A stretch of 64,000 nt of DNA from Pseudomonas sp. KUIN-1. Lineage in GTDB: Bacteria; Pseudomonadota; Gammaproteobacteria; Pseudomonadales; Pseudomonadaceae. Below the pieces are notes generated by a model that saw nothing but the letters and a program-made list of their open reading frames with translations, was not told the DNA's origin and did not search any database. The stretch covers positions 3,913,501 to 3,977,500 of the forward strand of contig NZ_AP020337.1 in assembly GCF_009176725.1 (NCBI RefSeq), read 5' to 3'. The position numbers and the translations under genes were made by a program. Numbering within the stretch: position 1 is the stretch's first letter; every line of letters begins with the position of its first letter. This document shows positions 43,351 through 52,374 of the stretch, in pieces.

Positions 43351-45825
43351 GTGGCCAGGCCCTCCTCTCCCACGCCGCTGCACTGCTACCACTGCGGTTT
43401 GCCGGTTCCGGCGGGCAGCCATTTCAACGCGGTGGTGCTCGGTGCAACCCGACAGCTGTGCTGCCCCGGTTGTCAGGCAGTGACCGAGGCCATCGTTGCC
43501 AGCGGTCTGGACAACTACTACCGCCATCGCAGTGAAACCTCGGCCAACCCGGGAAGCCTGCCCAGCCAATTGCTCGATGAACTGGCGCTCTACGATCGCC
43601 CCGACGTACAGGCGCCATTCGTGCGCCACGACGGCGACCTCTCCGAAGCCACCCTGCTTGTCGAAGGCATCAGTTGCGCGGCCTGCGGCTGGCTGATCGA
43701 GCAACGCCTGGGGCGATTACCCGGGGTGACCGAAGCGCGGCTGAACCTGTCCACTCATCGCCTGCTGGTGCGCTGGAACGCCGACCAGCTTGCCCTCAGC
43801 CAATTGCTCAACGAACTGCACGCGATTGGCTATGTCGCCCATCCATGGCAGGCCGATCGCGCTGCCGAACGCCTGGCGAGTGATAATCGCCTGGCGTTGC
43901 GACAACTGGGCGTCGCCGGCCTGCTGTGGTTCCAGGCCATGATGGCAACCATGGCCACCTGGCCGGAGTTCAATATCGACCTCAGCCCGCAGATGCACAC
44001 CATCCTGCGCTGGGTGGCGCTGTTTCTGACCACGCCGATCGTCTTCTACAGTTGCGCACCGTTCTTTCGCGGTGCCTTGCGCGACCTGCGCAGCCGCCAC
44101 CTGACAATGGATGTGTCGGTGTCGCTGGCAATAGGCGCGGCCTACGCCGCAGGGATCTGGACCGCTGTCACCGGCGCTGGCGAACTGTATGTCGATGCCG
44201 TCGGCATGTTTGCACTGTTCCTGTTGGCTGGCCGCTACCTGGAGCGCCGGGCCCGCGAGCGCACGGCGGCGGCCACCGCCCACTTGGTAAACGTGCTGCC
44301 CGCCTCATGCCTGCGCCTCAGCGATGACGGCCAGAGCCAGCGCATCATGCTCAGCGAGCTGCACCTGGCTGACCGGGTGCTGGTTCAGCCCGGTGCAGTG
44401 ATACCGGCTGATGGCAAAATCCTCGAAGGCCGCTCCAGTGTCGACGAGTCGTTGTTGACCGGCGAATACCTGCCACAAATGCGCAGTGTAGGCGATGCGG
44501 TCACCGCAGGAACGCTGAATGTCGAAAGCCCGCTGACCATCGGCGTGACGGCGCTGGGTCACGAAACCCGCCTTTCGGCCATTGTCCGACTGCTCGAACG
44601 TGCTCAGGCAGAAAAACCCCGACTCGCGCAGATCGCCGACCGGGCGGCACAGACCTTTCTGCTGTTATCGCTGATCGCAGCTGCGCTGATCGGGGTGATC
44701 TGGTGGCAGCTGGACGCATCGCGCGCGGTCTGGATCGTGCTGGCCATGCTCGTCGCCACCTGCCCTTGCGCACTGTCGCTGGCGACGCCGACCGCCTTGA
44801 CTGCGGCGACCGGCACTCTGCACAGACTCGGCCTGCTGCTGACCCGAGGTCACGTGCTCGAAGGCCTCAACCAGATCGACACGGTCATCTTCGACAAGAC
44901 CGGCACCCTGACCGAAGGACGCCTGACGCTGCGCAGCATTCACCCATTGCGCGAGCTGGACGCCAATCGCTGCCTGGAGCTGGCGGCCGCCCTGGAAAAC
45001 CGCTCCGAGCACCCCATCGCCCGCGCCTTCGGTCGAGCGCCGAGAGCTGCCGAGGAGGTGCTCAGCACACCGGGGATGGGTCTGCAAGGTCGTGTCGACG
45101 GGCATCTGCTGCGCATCGGCGAGGCGGCTTTCGTCTGTGCGCTGAGCGGCGCTGAAACGCCCTTGCCAACTGAAATATCCGGCCAATGGCTGTTGCTGGG
45201 CGATGCGCAGGGCCCACTCGCATGGCTGGTGCTGGACGACCGGCTGCGCGAGGATGCAGCCATCCTGTTACACGCATGCCGGGCGCGAGGCTGGAAAACG
45301 CTGCTGTTGTCCGGTGACAGCTCGCCGATGGTTGGCAGTGTCGCGCAGGCGCTGGGCATCGACGATGCGCGTGGCGGCATGCGCCCGGACGATAAGCTGG
45401 AGGTGCTGCGCCAGCTTCAGGCTCAGGGGCGCAAAGTGCTGATGATCGGTGACGGGGTGAACGACGTACCGGTCATGGCAGCAGCCGACATCAGCGTGGC
45501 GATGGGCTCGGCCACCGACCTCGCCAAAACCAGCGCTGACGCCGTGCTGCTGTGCAACCGCTTGCCGGTGCTGATCGACGCCCTGAATCTGGCCCGCCGC
45601 ACGCGTAGCGTCATTATCGAAAACCTGCTCTGGGCCGGTCTGTACAATGGCCTCATGCTGCCCTTCGCGGCGCTGGGCTGGATCACTCCGGTGTGGGCGG
45701 CGATCGGCATGTCGCTCAGTTCGCTGACTGTGGTGCTCAACGCCTTGCGCCTGACCCGCCTGTCGCGTCGTGCGCCTGTCTCCCCATCTGCCCCGGAGGT
45801 TTCATGCCCGCGCTTTACATCATGA
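43351..45825 (+). CDS. ccoI: Copper-exporting P1B-type ATPase CcoI (FixI), GTG start
   Basis: The 824-residue protein has a Cys-rich N-terminus (CYHCGLPVP, CCPGCQAV), a heavy-metal-associated domain with GISCAACGW, eight membrane helices, the ion site CPCALSLATP, the phosphorylation motif DKTGTLTEG, and the hinge motif GDGVNDVPVMAAADISVAMG. CcoI moves Cu(I) across the membrane for the CuB centre of the cbb3 oxidase, not for detoxification. The start is GTG 43351, with GGAAAG upstream. Its 3' end overlaps ccoS by 22 bases. Confidence 0.96.
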   Translation: MARPSSPTPLHCYHCGLPVPAGSHFNAVVLGATRQLCCPGCQAVTEAIVASGLDNYYRHRSETSANPGSLPSQLLDELALYDRPDVQAPFVRHDGDLSEATLLVEGISCAACGWLIEQRLGRLPGVTEARLNLSTHRLLVRWNADQLALSQLLNELHAIGYVAHPWQADRAAERLASDNRLALRQLGVAGLLWFQAMMATMATWPEFNIDLSPQMHTILRWVALFLTTPIVFYSCAPFFRGALRDLRSRHLTMDVSVSLAIGAAYAAGIWTAVTGAGELYVDAVGMFALFLLAGRYLERRARERTAAATAHLVNVLPASCLRLSDDGQSQRIMLSELHLADRVLVQPGAVIPADGKILEGRSSVDESLLTGEYLPQMRSVGDAVTAGTLNVESPLTIGVTALGHETRLSAIVRLLERAQAEKPRLAQIADRAAQTFLLLSLIAAALIGVIWWQLDASRAVWIVLAMLVATCPCALSLATPTALTAATGTLHRLGLLLTRGHVLEGLNQIDTVIFDKTGTLTEGRLTLRSIHPLRELDANRCLELAAALENRSEHPIARAFGRAPRAAEEVLSTPGMGLQGRVDGHLLRIGEAAFVCALSGAETPLPTEISGQWLLLGDAQGPLAWLVLDDRLREDAAILLHACRARGWKTLLLSGDSSPMVGSVAQALGIDDARGGMRPDDKLEVLRQLQAQGRKVLMIGDGVNDVPVMAAADISVAMGSATDLAKTSADAVLLCNRLPVLIDALNLARRTRSVIIENLLWAGLYNGLMLPFAALGWITPVWAAIGMSLSSLTVVLNALRLTRLSRRAPVSPSAPEVSCPRFTS

Positions 45826-46007
45826 TCCCTGCCGCTCTGCTGCTGGTGGGCGTGGCGATCTACGTGTTCTTCTGGGCAGTGGACAGCGGCCAGTACGACG
45901 ACATGGAAGGTCCGGCACACAGCATATTGTTCGATGACACGCCGCCTGTGGAACATGTCCCGCCTGAGCCTCCCCAGTCGGGCGCGGACGAGAAACGCGA
46001 TGTTTGA
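45804..46007 (+). CDS. ccoS: cbb3 oxidase maturation protein CcoS
   Basis: The 67-residue protein has a single membrane helix with the CcoS signature IPAALLLVGVAIYVFFWAVDSGQYDD and an acidic Pro-rich tail. CcoS is needed for cofactor insertion into cbb3 oxidase. GGAGGT lies just before ATG 45804. It overlaps ccoI upstream and the next gene by eight bases. Confidence 0.94.
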   Translation: MPALYIMIPAALLLVGVAIYVFFWAVDSGQYDDMEGPAHSILFDDTPPVEHVPPEPPQSGADEKRDV

Positions 46008-46683
46008 ACTTGCTTCGATGCTGTTCTCGGCATTCATTCTCGGGCTGCTGGGCGGTGGTCACTGCCTGGGTATGTGTGGCGGCCTGATGGGTGCCCTGAC
46101 GCTGGCCATCCCCAAAGAACAGCGCAGCCGCCGGTTTCGTCTGCTGCTGGCCTACAACCTGGGGCGCATTCTCAGCTACGGCGTTGCCGGCGTGTGTTCC
46201 GGACTGGTCGGCTGGGCGGTCGCGCAAAGTCCGCTGGCGACAGGCCTGCGCATCGTCGCCGCCGTGTTGCTGATCATGATGGGGTTGTACCTGGCCGGCT
46301 GGTGGAGCGGACTGACCTATATAGAGCGCCTTGGCCGAGGCCTGTGGCGTTATTTGCAACCCCTGGCCAGTCGCCTGTTGCCGGTGTCCAGTGTGCCGCG
46401 CGCCTTGTTGCTCGGCGCCCTGTGGGGCTGGCTGCCCTGCGGGCTGGTCTACAGCGCCCTGCTGTGGGCCGCCAGCCAGGGCAATCCTCTCGACAGCGCG
46501 CTGCTGATGCTGGCCTTCGGGCTGGGCACCTGGCCCGTGCTGCTGGCCACCGGCCTGGCTGCCGAACGCACCACGGCCTTGCTGCGCAAACGTGGTGTGC
46601 GCATGGCGGGAGGGCTGCTGGTGATAGTCTTCGGTATCTGGACCTTGCCAGGCCCGCATCAGCATTGGCTGATGGGGCATTGA
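46000..46683 (+). CDS. TauE/SafE-type membrane protein linked to cbb3 assembly
   Basis: The 227-residue protein has six membrane helices and the Cys/Met-bearing signature GGGHCLGMCGGLMGAL at its N-terminus, with a partner motif LLGALWGWLPCGLVYSAL in the second half. The two Cys motifs mirror each other, as in UreH/DsbD-like metal or electron carriers. The place directly after ccoS and the eight-base overlap suggest work in copper delivery or redox for cbb3 assembly. The substrate is not proven in the family as far as I know. Confidence 0.85.
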   Translation: MFELASMLFSAFILGLLGGGHCLGMCGGLMGALTLAIPKEQRSRRFRLLLAYNLGRILSYGVAGVCSGLVGWAVAQSPLATGLRIVAAVLLIMMGLYLAGWWSGLTYIERLGRGLWRYLQPLASRLLPVSSVPRALLLGALWGWLPCGLVYSALLWAASQGNPLDSALLMLAFGLGTWPVLLATGLAAERTTALLRKRGVRMAGGLLVIVFGIWTLPGPHQHWLMGH

Positions 46684-46702
46684 GGCCGGTAACTCTTGCC
46701 AT

Positions 46703-46744
46703 TTGATCCACATCAACGCCGCCCCTCGGCCTCCTGCGTATGCT
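46703..46744 (+). promoter_or_regulatory. ANR-dependent promoter of hemN
   Basis: TTGATCCACATCAA (46703-46716) fits the FNR/ANR consensus TTGAT-N4-ATCAA exactly. A -10-like TATGCT lies at 46739-46744. With a start site near 46751 the box is centred at -41.5, the standard class II activator position. This supports low-oxygen induction of hemN by the Anr protein encoded 2 kb downstream, and rules against translation from ATG 46740, which would lie in the -10. Confidence 0.88.
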
Positions 46745-46778
46745 CGCGACATCGCCAGCCGGACCGGGAAACGCGCGC

Positions 46779-48161
46779 ATGCTTGACGCCATTCGTTGGG
46801 ATTCAGACCTGATCCATCGCTACGATGTGGCAGGACCGCGCTACACGTCCTATCCGACAGCGGTGCAGTTTCATACCCAAGTGGGTGCCTTCGAGCTGCT
46901 GCACGCGCTACGCGAAAGCCGCAAGGCGTCACGTCCGTTGTCGCTCTACGTGCATCTGCCCTTCTGCGCGAATATTTGCTACTACTGCGCCTGCAACAAA
47001 GTCGTCACCAAGGATCGCGGACGCGCTCAGGCCTACCTGCAACGGCTCGAGCACGAGATACAAATGCTCGCCTGTCACCTGGCGCCCGGTCAGGTGGTGG
47101 AGCAACTGCACCTGGGCGGCGGTACGCCGACCTTTCTCAGCCATGCTGAACTGCGCCGCTTGATGGCGCAGTTGCGCTTGCATTTCAATCTGCTGGAAGA
47201 CGACTCCGGCGACTATGGCATCGAGATCGATCCTCGCGAAGCGGACTGGTCGACGATGGGGCTGCTGCGCGAGCTGGGTTTCAACCGGGTCAGCCTGGGC
47301 GTTCAGGACCTCGACCCGACGGTGCAGCGGGCGATCAACCGCATGCAGAGCCTGGAAGAGACCCGCGCGATTGTTGAAGCAGCGCGCACGCTGCAATTTC
47401 GTTCGGTGAATATTGATCTGATCTACGGTCTGCCCGCGCAAAACCCGCAGACCTTCAGCCACACCGTGGACAAGGTCATCGATCTGCAGCCTGATCGGCT
47501 GTCGGTGTTCAACTATGCGCATCTGCCCGAGCGCTTCATGCCGCAGCGGCGCATCGACGCGGCGGATCTGCCGGATGCAGCGAGCAAACTGCTGATGCTG
47601 CAGCGCACCGTCGAACAATTGGGCAACGCCGGCTATCGCTACATCGGCATGGACCATTTCGCCCTGCCCGACGACGAGCTGGCCACCGCCCAGGAAGACC
47701 TGACCCTGCAGCGCAACTTTCAGGGCTATACCACGCATGGCCACTGCGATCTGATCGGGCTGGGGGTTTCGGCCATCAGCCAGGTCGGCGAGCTGTACAG
47801 CCAGAACAGCAGCGACCTGAGCGAATATTCAAGGCTGCTGGACAGCGATCAGCCCGCAACCAAACGCGGCCTGCTCTGCAACGATGACGACCGCATCAGG
47901 CGCGCGATCATTCAGCAGTTGATCTGCCACTTCACACTGGAGTTCGGCGAGATCGAAAAGACTTTCCGCATCGATTTCAGGGACTATTTCCGCGATGCGT
48001 GGCCGCAACTGCTTGGCATGGCCAGCGACGGGCTGATTACGCTGAGCGAGACGGGCATTGAAGTCAGACCGGCGGGCCGACTGCTGGTGCGCGCTGTGTG
48101 CATGGTCTTCGATGCCTACCTGACCCGGCAGAACAGACAGCAGTTCTCTCGGGTGATATGA
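46779..48161 (+). CDS. hemN: Oxygen-independent coproporphyrinogen III dehydrogenase
   Basis: The 460-residue radical-SAM enzyme has PFCANICYYCACNK (Cys63, Cys67, Cys70 plus the following CNK), LHLGGGTPTFL, the EIDPRE and GVQDLDPTVQ motifs and the C-terminal HemN domain. It performs the anaerobic decarboxylation of coproporphyrinogen III in haem synthesis, replacing HemF when oxygen is low. ATG 46779 is preferred over 46740 because it follows the predicted transcription start, has GGGA upstream and gives the family length. Confidence 0.96.
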   Translation: MLDAIRWDSDLIHRYDVAGPRYTSYPTAVQFHTQVGAFELLHALRESRKASRPLSLYVHLPFCANICYYCACNKVVTKDRGRAQAYLQRLEHEIQMLACHLAPGQVVEQLHLGGGTPTFLSHAELRRLMAQLRLHFNLLEDDSGDYGIEIDPREADWSTMGLLRELGFNRVSLGVQDLDPTVQRAINRMQSLEETRAIVEAARTLQFRSVNIDLIYGLPAQNPQTFSHTVDKVIDLQPDRLSVFNYAHLPERFMPQRRIDAADLPDAASKLLMLQRTVEQLGNAGYRYIGMDHFALPDDELATAQEDLTLQRNFQGYTTHGHCDLIGLGVSAISQVGELYSQNSSDLSEYSRLLDSDQPATKRGLLCNDDDRIRRAIIQQLICHFTLEFGEIEKTFRIDFRDYFRDAWPQLLGMASDGLITLSETGIEVRPAGRLLVRAVCMVFDAYLTRQNRQQFSRVI

Positions 48162-48175
48162 CCCGTTGCCAAGTG

Positions 48176-48643
48176 CTACATTTTGGCCAGAACCAGCATG
48201 CCCGCCTTGGTCTTGTCGCCGTCACTGGAGCCCAGGCTGTTCATGAGCGACGACAGATCGGCCGTGGAATTGCTCACCTGCGCCTGCAACGTGCTGAGCA
48301 CGGTCTGTAGCGCCGCCGCCTTGGTCCTGCGCTCCTCGGGGCTCAGGCTGGGGTCATTCAGGGCCTTCTGGATCTGCTCCATGGTCTCCTCGATCCTGCG
48401 CTGAAGTTCGCGAATCGCCTTGAGGATCTTCTGCACGGAAGCCGGCAGGCCGCTCTGCTCGATATCAGCGTTTCTGGAAGACGATGACGCAGCCGCCTTG
48501 CCTTCTGCCGACAAATTGACCTGTACGCCCTTTGTCTCGCTCGCCGACGTCTCGGCAGTGCTTTGCCCGGCGCTACTGTAGGTGGTCTGCGAGGTCGCAG
48601 TGCGGATCGTAATGCTGTTGATCAACGGGAGTGTCGTTGACAT
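48176..48643 (-). CDS. Unknown coiled-coil protein (FlxA-like)
   Basis: The 155-residue product has a Ser/Thr-rich first 60 residues (SSAGQSTAETSASETKG) and a long amphipathic helix (VQKILKAIRELQRRIEETM, then RTKAAALQTVLSTLQAQV). This resembles the FlxA family, which is under flagellar sigma factor control in E. coli; here the link is only by similarity. No signal peptide. It is convergent with hemN (14 bases between stops) and divergent from anr. Confidence 0.75.
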   Translation of the reverse strand: MSTTLPLINSITIRTATSQTTYSSAGQSTAETSASETKGVQVNLSAEGKAAASSSSRNADIEQSGLPASVQKILKAIRELQRRIEETMEQIQKALNDPSLSPEERRTKAAALQTVLSTLQAQVSNSTADLSSLMNSLGSSDGDKTKAGMLVLAKM

Positions 48644-48795
48644 GACGAGGCATCCTGGCTTGGCTGAAGGAATACGGGGTTATCGGCAGGCAACCTGAAA
48701 CCTTGACGACGCCGACAGGTTTGCAGGCTGGCCCCGACAAGCCTGGGTGAGTTACCCTTACGGCTTATGTGTGATTTCCCACAAGGAATTAAGTG

Positions 48796-49530
48796 ATGTC
48801 CGAGCCAGTCAAGTTGCGCGCTCAAACCCAGGCTCACTGCAAGGATTGCAGTCTCGCGCCGTTGTGCCTGCCCCTTTCGTTAAATACCGAAGACATGGAC
48901 TGCCTTGACCAGATCGTCAAACGCGGCCGGCCACTGAAGAAAGGCGAGTTTCTGTTTCGCCAGGGTGACACCTTCGAGTCGGTCTACGCGGTGCGTTCCG
49001 GGGCGTTGAAAACCTTCAATATCAGTGACAGCGGTGAAGAACAGCTCACCGGCTTTCACCTGCCCAGCGAACTGGTAGGCATGTCCGGCATGGACGCCGA
49101 GGCTTACCCGGTCTCGGCGCAGGCACTGGAAACCACATCGGTCTGCGAAATCCCTTTCGAGCGCCTGGACGAGCTGTCCGTAAGACTGCCGCAACTGCGT
49201 CGGCAGTTGATGCGCGTCATGAGCCGTGAGATCCGTGACGATCAGCAAATGATGCTGCTGCTGTCGAAAAAGACCGCCGATGAGCGTATCGCCACGTTTC
49301 TGATCAATCTGTCTGCACGCTTTCGCGCCAGAGGCTTTTCGGCCAATCAGTTCCGCCTGAGCATGTCGCGCAATGAAATCGGTAATCACCTGGGTCTGGC
49401 AGTCGAGACGGTGTCCCGTGTATTTACCCGATTCCAGCAAAATCAGCTGATTTCTGCCGAGGGCAAAGAGATACACATCCTCGACCCCATCGAGCTGTGT
49501 GCGCTGGCTGGCGGGTCGATGCAAAGCTGA
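48796..49530 (+). CDS. anr: Oxygen-responsive transcription factor Anr
   Basis: The 244-residue protein belongs to the CRP/FNR family. The [4Fe-4S] ligands are Cys15, Cys18, Cys24 (HCKDCSLAPLC) and Cys117 (TTSVCEIP). The recognition helix has FNR-type VETVSR within RNEIGNHLGLAVETVSRVFTRF. Without oxygen it dimerises and activates TTGAT-N4-ATCAA promoters such as the one before hemN. AAGGA lies nine bases before ATG 48796; a GTG three bases earlier is a less likely start. No ANR box is seen in its own upstream gap. Confidence 0.96.
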   Translation: MSEPVKLRAQTQAHCKDCSLAPLCLPLSLNTEDMDCLDQIVKRGRPLKKGEFLFRQGDTFESVYAVRSGALKTFNISDSGEEQLTGFHLPSELVGMSGMDAEAYPVSAQALETTSVCEIPFERLDELSVRLPQLRRQLMRVMSREIRDDQQMMLLLSKKTADERIATFLINLSARFRARGFSANQFRLSMSRNEIGNHLGLAVETVSRVFTRFQQNQLISAEGKEIHILDPIELCALAGGSMQS

Positions 49531-49591
49531 AACGTGCGATCTTTGGCGGGTCGGCTTAAACTGTCGGCCAAAACTGCCATGGAACCCCCTG

Positions 49592-50140
49592 ATGACTTTC
49601 GATCAATCGAACTTCAAATCCCTCATCCGCCCGGTCGTGGACTTCCCCAAGCCGGGTGTGGTCTTCCGTGATATCACGCCGCTCTTCCAGTCGCCCAAGG
49701 CCACCCGTCAGGTGATTGACAGCTTCGTGCAGCGCTACATCGATGCCGAATTCAGCCACATCGGCGTGATGGACGCGCGGGGTTTTCTGATCGGTTCGGT
49801 GATCGCGTATCAGCTGAACAAGCCGCTGGTGCTGTTTCGCAAACAAGGCAAGCTGCCCGCCGATGTACTGTCCGAGGCGTATCAGACCGAATACGGCGAA
49901 GCGTATCTGGAAGTGCATGCCGACAGTCTGTGCGAAGGCGACTCGGTCGTCATGTTCGATGACCTCATCGCGACGGGAGGCACGCTGATTGCCGCCGCCA
50001 ACCTGATCCGCCGTATGGGTGCCGAAGTGTATGAGGCCGCTGCGATTATCGACCTGCCGGAACTGGGCGGCTCCATGCGTCTTAACGATCTGAAGATCCC
50101 GACGTTCTGCCTGACCGAGTTTGCGCTGGACGAGCAGTAA
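49592..50140 (+). CDS. apt: Adenine phosphoribosyltransferase
   Basis: The 182-residue protein shows the Apt features: FKSLIRPVVDFPKPGVVFRDITPL at the N-terminus, DARGFLIGS, FRKQGKLPADVL and the PRPP loop VVMFDDLIATGGTL. It salvages adenine to AMP. ATG 49592 is chosen from family length; the frame opens earlier inside the anr end. A dispersed repeat (copy C) fills the space after it. Confidence 0.96.
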   Translation: MTFDQSNFKSLIRPVVDFPKPGVVFRDITPLFQSPKATRQVIDSFVQRYIDAEFSHIGVMDARGFLIGSVIAYQLNKPLVLFRKQGKLPADVLSEAYQTEYGEAYLEVHADSLCEGDSVVMFDDLIATGGTLIAAANLIRRMGAEVYEAAAIIDLPELGGSMRLNDLKIPTFCLTEFALDEQ

Positions 50141-50184
50141 CGGCACAGGCACGAGAGTTACAGGTTTCAAACGGTCCAGCGCTC

Positions 50185-50559
50185 ACGGCTATCGTAAATG
50201 CGCTTTTTTATCGCGATGGCACTGACGACGCAGAGTGCGACGTTAGTGACGGCTGAGTCCTGGCGCTGATCCGGGGGTAGCCTGGCAGGACGCCAGGCTA
50301 GCCGCACCGCGCCATGGATGGCGCGTTGCGGCGACCCCCGGATCAGTGACAGGGCGAAGGAACCCGACGAAGTCGGGCCGGAAACAGGAGCGAAGGACTT
50401 TGCTCACTTTGGTCCCTCAAAGTGAGTCGCCGAGGGGCGAAAAGGTGACTTGAGTCGAACCCCAATCTACCTGACATCACAGAAACACTGTGTGACGCGG
50501 AGCGTCACGAACTGCATTCCCACGCGGAGCATGGGAACGATAGCCATCCGAACGAGAAA
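50185..50559. repeat. Structured dispersed repeat, copy C (inverted, with three-way junction)
   Basis: This is copy A read on the opposite strand. From left to right it has the right-end part (cgacgcagagtgcgacgttag), the junction closed by tgatccgggggt (50267-50278) and acccccggatca (50334-50345), the CCCGAC/GTCGGG hairpin, tcactttg (50404-50411) with caaagtga (50418-50425), and the left end with GTGACGC/GCGTCAC. The repeat runs up to the stop codon of the DUF2802 gene. It marks the border between the apt block and the chemotaxis cluster. Confidence 0.88.
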
Positions 50560-50961
50560 CTAGCTCGCTGTATTGCCGTGCAGTTTGGTCATCAGTTGCG
50601 CTTCGGCCTGGGTCAGGCCGCAGGACTGGGTCAGCTCATCGATGCTGGCACCCATGCCGACCAGACGGGCGGCCTGGGCGAAGGACAGCGTGGAGGGATC
50701 GCGCTGCTCCAGAGCAGTGAGCTTGTCCGGCAACGGCGCAACGACGGCACGCAGCTCATGCAACGCTTCGCCCATGCGCACCGTACCGTTCTGGTAGTTG
50801 TCCAGGCGTCTGGCCAACTCCTTGATCCGCTGATCCCGCAAGGCAGCCGCGTCATCACGCTCGGCGTCGAGCTTGCGCTGACGCCTGGTATGGGCCAGGA
50901 ACATAAACAGGGTGACAACCCAGAGAATGCCCAGAAAGACGACAGCTACCTCAAAGATCAA
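50560..50961 (-). CDS. DUF2802 protein of the chemotaxis cluster
   Basis: The 133-residue protein has one N-terminal membrane helix (VAVVFLGILWVVTLFMFLA), a coiled coil (residues 30-80) and a C-terminal helical DUF2802 segment resembling a helix-turn-helix (LVGMGASIDELTQSCGLTQAEAQLM). It regularly follows cheW in polar-flagellate gammaproteobacteria, as here with no gap between cheW's end and its start. Its function is not established. Confidence 0.88.
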   Translation of the reverse strand: MIFEVAVVFLGILWVVTLFMFLAHTRRQRKLDAERDDAAALRDQRIKELARRLDNYQNGTVRMGEALHELRAVVAPLPDKLTALEQRDPSTLSFAQAARLVGMGASIDELTQSCGLTQAEAQLMTKLHGNTAS

Positions 50962-51441
50962 TCAGATGTTCTCCAGCTCGGACCACTCTTCTTCGGACAT
51001 CATTTTGTCCAGTTCAACCAGAATCAACAGCTCGCCGTTCTTGTTGCAAACGCCCTGAATGAACTTGGCCGATTCGTCGTTACCGACGTTAGGCGCAGTT
51101 TCAACTTCTGACTGACGCAAGTAAACCACTTCAGCCACGCTATCGACCAGGATACCGACCACTTGCTTGTCGGCTTCGATGATCACGATACGCGTATTGT
51201 CGCTGACTTCAACCGGGGCCAGGCCAAAACGCTGACGGGTATCGATCACGGTCACGACATTACCGCGCAGGTTGATGATGCCCAATACGTAGCTTGGCGC
51301 ACCCGGCACCGGGGCGATTTCAGTGTAGCGCAGCACTTCCTGCACCTGCATTACGTTGATGCCGTAGGACTCGTTATCCAGGCGGAACGTGACCCATTGC
51401 AGAATAGGATCTTCGGAACCTTGTGCAGACGACTTATTCAT
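50962..51441 (-). CDS. cheW: Chemotaxis coupling protein CheW
   Basis: The 159-residue protein has the CheW fold: WVTFRLDNESYGINVMQVQEVLR, PSYVLGIINLRGNVVTVIDTR and a final EVDEVVYLRQ-like region. It links receptors such as the Aer protein at 25397 to CheA. It lies between parP and the DUF2802 gene in the minus-strand cluster. Confidence 0.96.
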   Translation of the reverse strand: MNKSSAQGSEDPILQWVTFRLDNESYGINVMQVQEVLRYTEIAPVPGAPSYVLGIINLRGNVVTVIDTRQRFGLAPVEVSDNTRIVIIEADKQVVGILVDSVAEVVYLRQSEVETAPNVGNDESAKFIQGVCNKNGELLILVELDKMMSEEEWSELENI

Positions 51442-51498
51442 AACCCCAACCCCTCACGTGTGTTCTTTGCAGGTGATGCCACTGGCATCGACCCATGA

Positions 51499-52374
51499 TT
51501 ATTTCGACTTGTTCAACTGCTTGACCGCGCCACTGGCTATCAGCTCGGCCAACTCTGCAACATCCAGCAACGCGCACATGTGCTCGATGACCGTACCCGC
51601 CAGCCATGGACGATGACCTCGCTGCGCGCGCCATTTGATCTCGTTCGGATCAAGACGCAACGAACGGCTGACCTGATGCACCGCCAGCCCCCACTCGTAC
51701 CCCTGCACCGAAATCACGTACTGCAATCCCTGGCGAAAATCGTCGCGGTAGCGATCAGGCATGATCCAGCGCGCGGTATCCAACACTTTCAGGTTGCCTG
51801 CCTGGCACGGCAGGATCCCGAGAAACCAGTCCGGCTGACCGAACAGCGGCGTCAGCTCCTGCCCCGCCAGCGGATAAATCGACCCCAGGCACACCAGCGG
51901 CACCGCCAGTGTCAGACCGGCCACATCGAACAACAGGCATTCGAACGGCTCGGCAGCCCATGCCGGACGACCATCGCTGGTCGGCGGTGGCGTCGGAGTG
52001 CGCTGGGCTGCCAGCGTGCTCAACTCGGCGACCGGCTCCACCAGCGCAACGGTGGGCACTGCCTCTTCAACCTGAGCCACGTCAACCTGCACCGCTTCGG
52101 CAACAATCACCGGAGCGACTTCAACCACTGGCGCAGGCGCTGCGACCTGTACCTCGACAGCCACCGCAGCCGGTGCGGCAACCGCGACCGCCAGCGGTTT
52201 GATCTGCGCCTGCATCCGCGCATCAAAGGCCTGCTCTTCGAGCACAGCCGCCTGAAATTCATCGATGCTGCTGACGGGCTCTTCGAGCACCTCAGTCGCG
52301 TCGTACAGCAATGCGTCCAGATAGGACTGCAATGCCAGTTTGGGTCGTGTTGCTACTTCTACAGGGCGGTTCAT
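51499..52374 (-). CDS. parP: ParP, CheW-domain protein for chemotaxis-array localisation
   Basis: The 291-residue protein has an N-terminal conserved patch (RPKLALQSYLDALLYDAT), an Ala/Pro/Val-rich linker (about 70-140) and a C-terminal CheW-like domain (FECLLFDVAGLTLAVPLVCLGS). ParP binds CheA and ParC and holds signalling arrays at the cell pole, as studied in Vibrio. ATG 52374 is chosen over 52401 because it gives the conserved MNRPVEVATRP start. Confidence 0.9.
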   Translation of the reverse strand: MNRPVEVATRPKLALQSYLDALLYDATEVLEEPVSSIDEFQAAVLEEQAFDARMQAQIKPLAVAVAAPAAVAVEVQVAAPAPVVEVAPVIVAEAVQVDVAQVEEAVPTVALVEPVAELSTLAAQRTPTPPPTSDGRPAWAAEPFECLLFDVAGLTLAVPLVCLGSIYPLAGQELTPLFGQPDWFLGILPCQAGNLKVLDTARWIMPDRYRDDFRQGLQYVISVQGYEWGLAVHQVSRSLRLDPNEIKWRAQRGHRPWLAGTVIEHMCALLDVAELAELIASGAVKQLNKSK

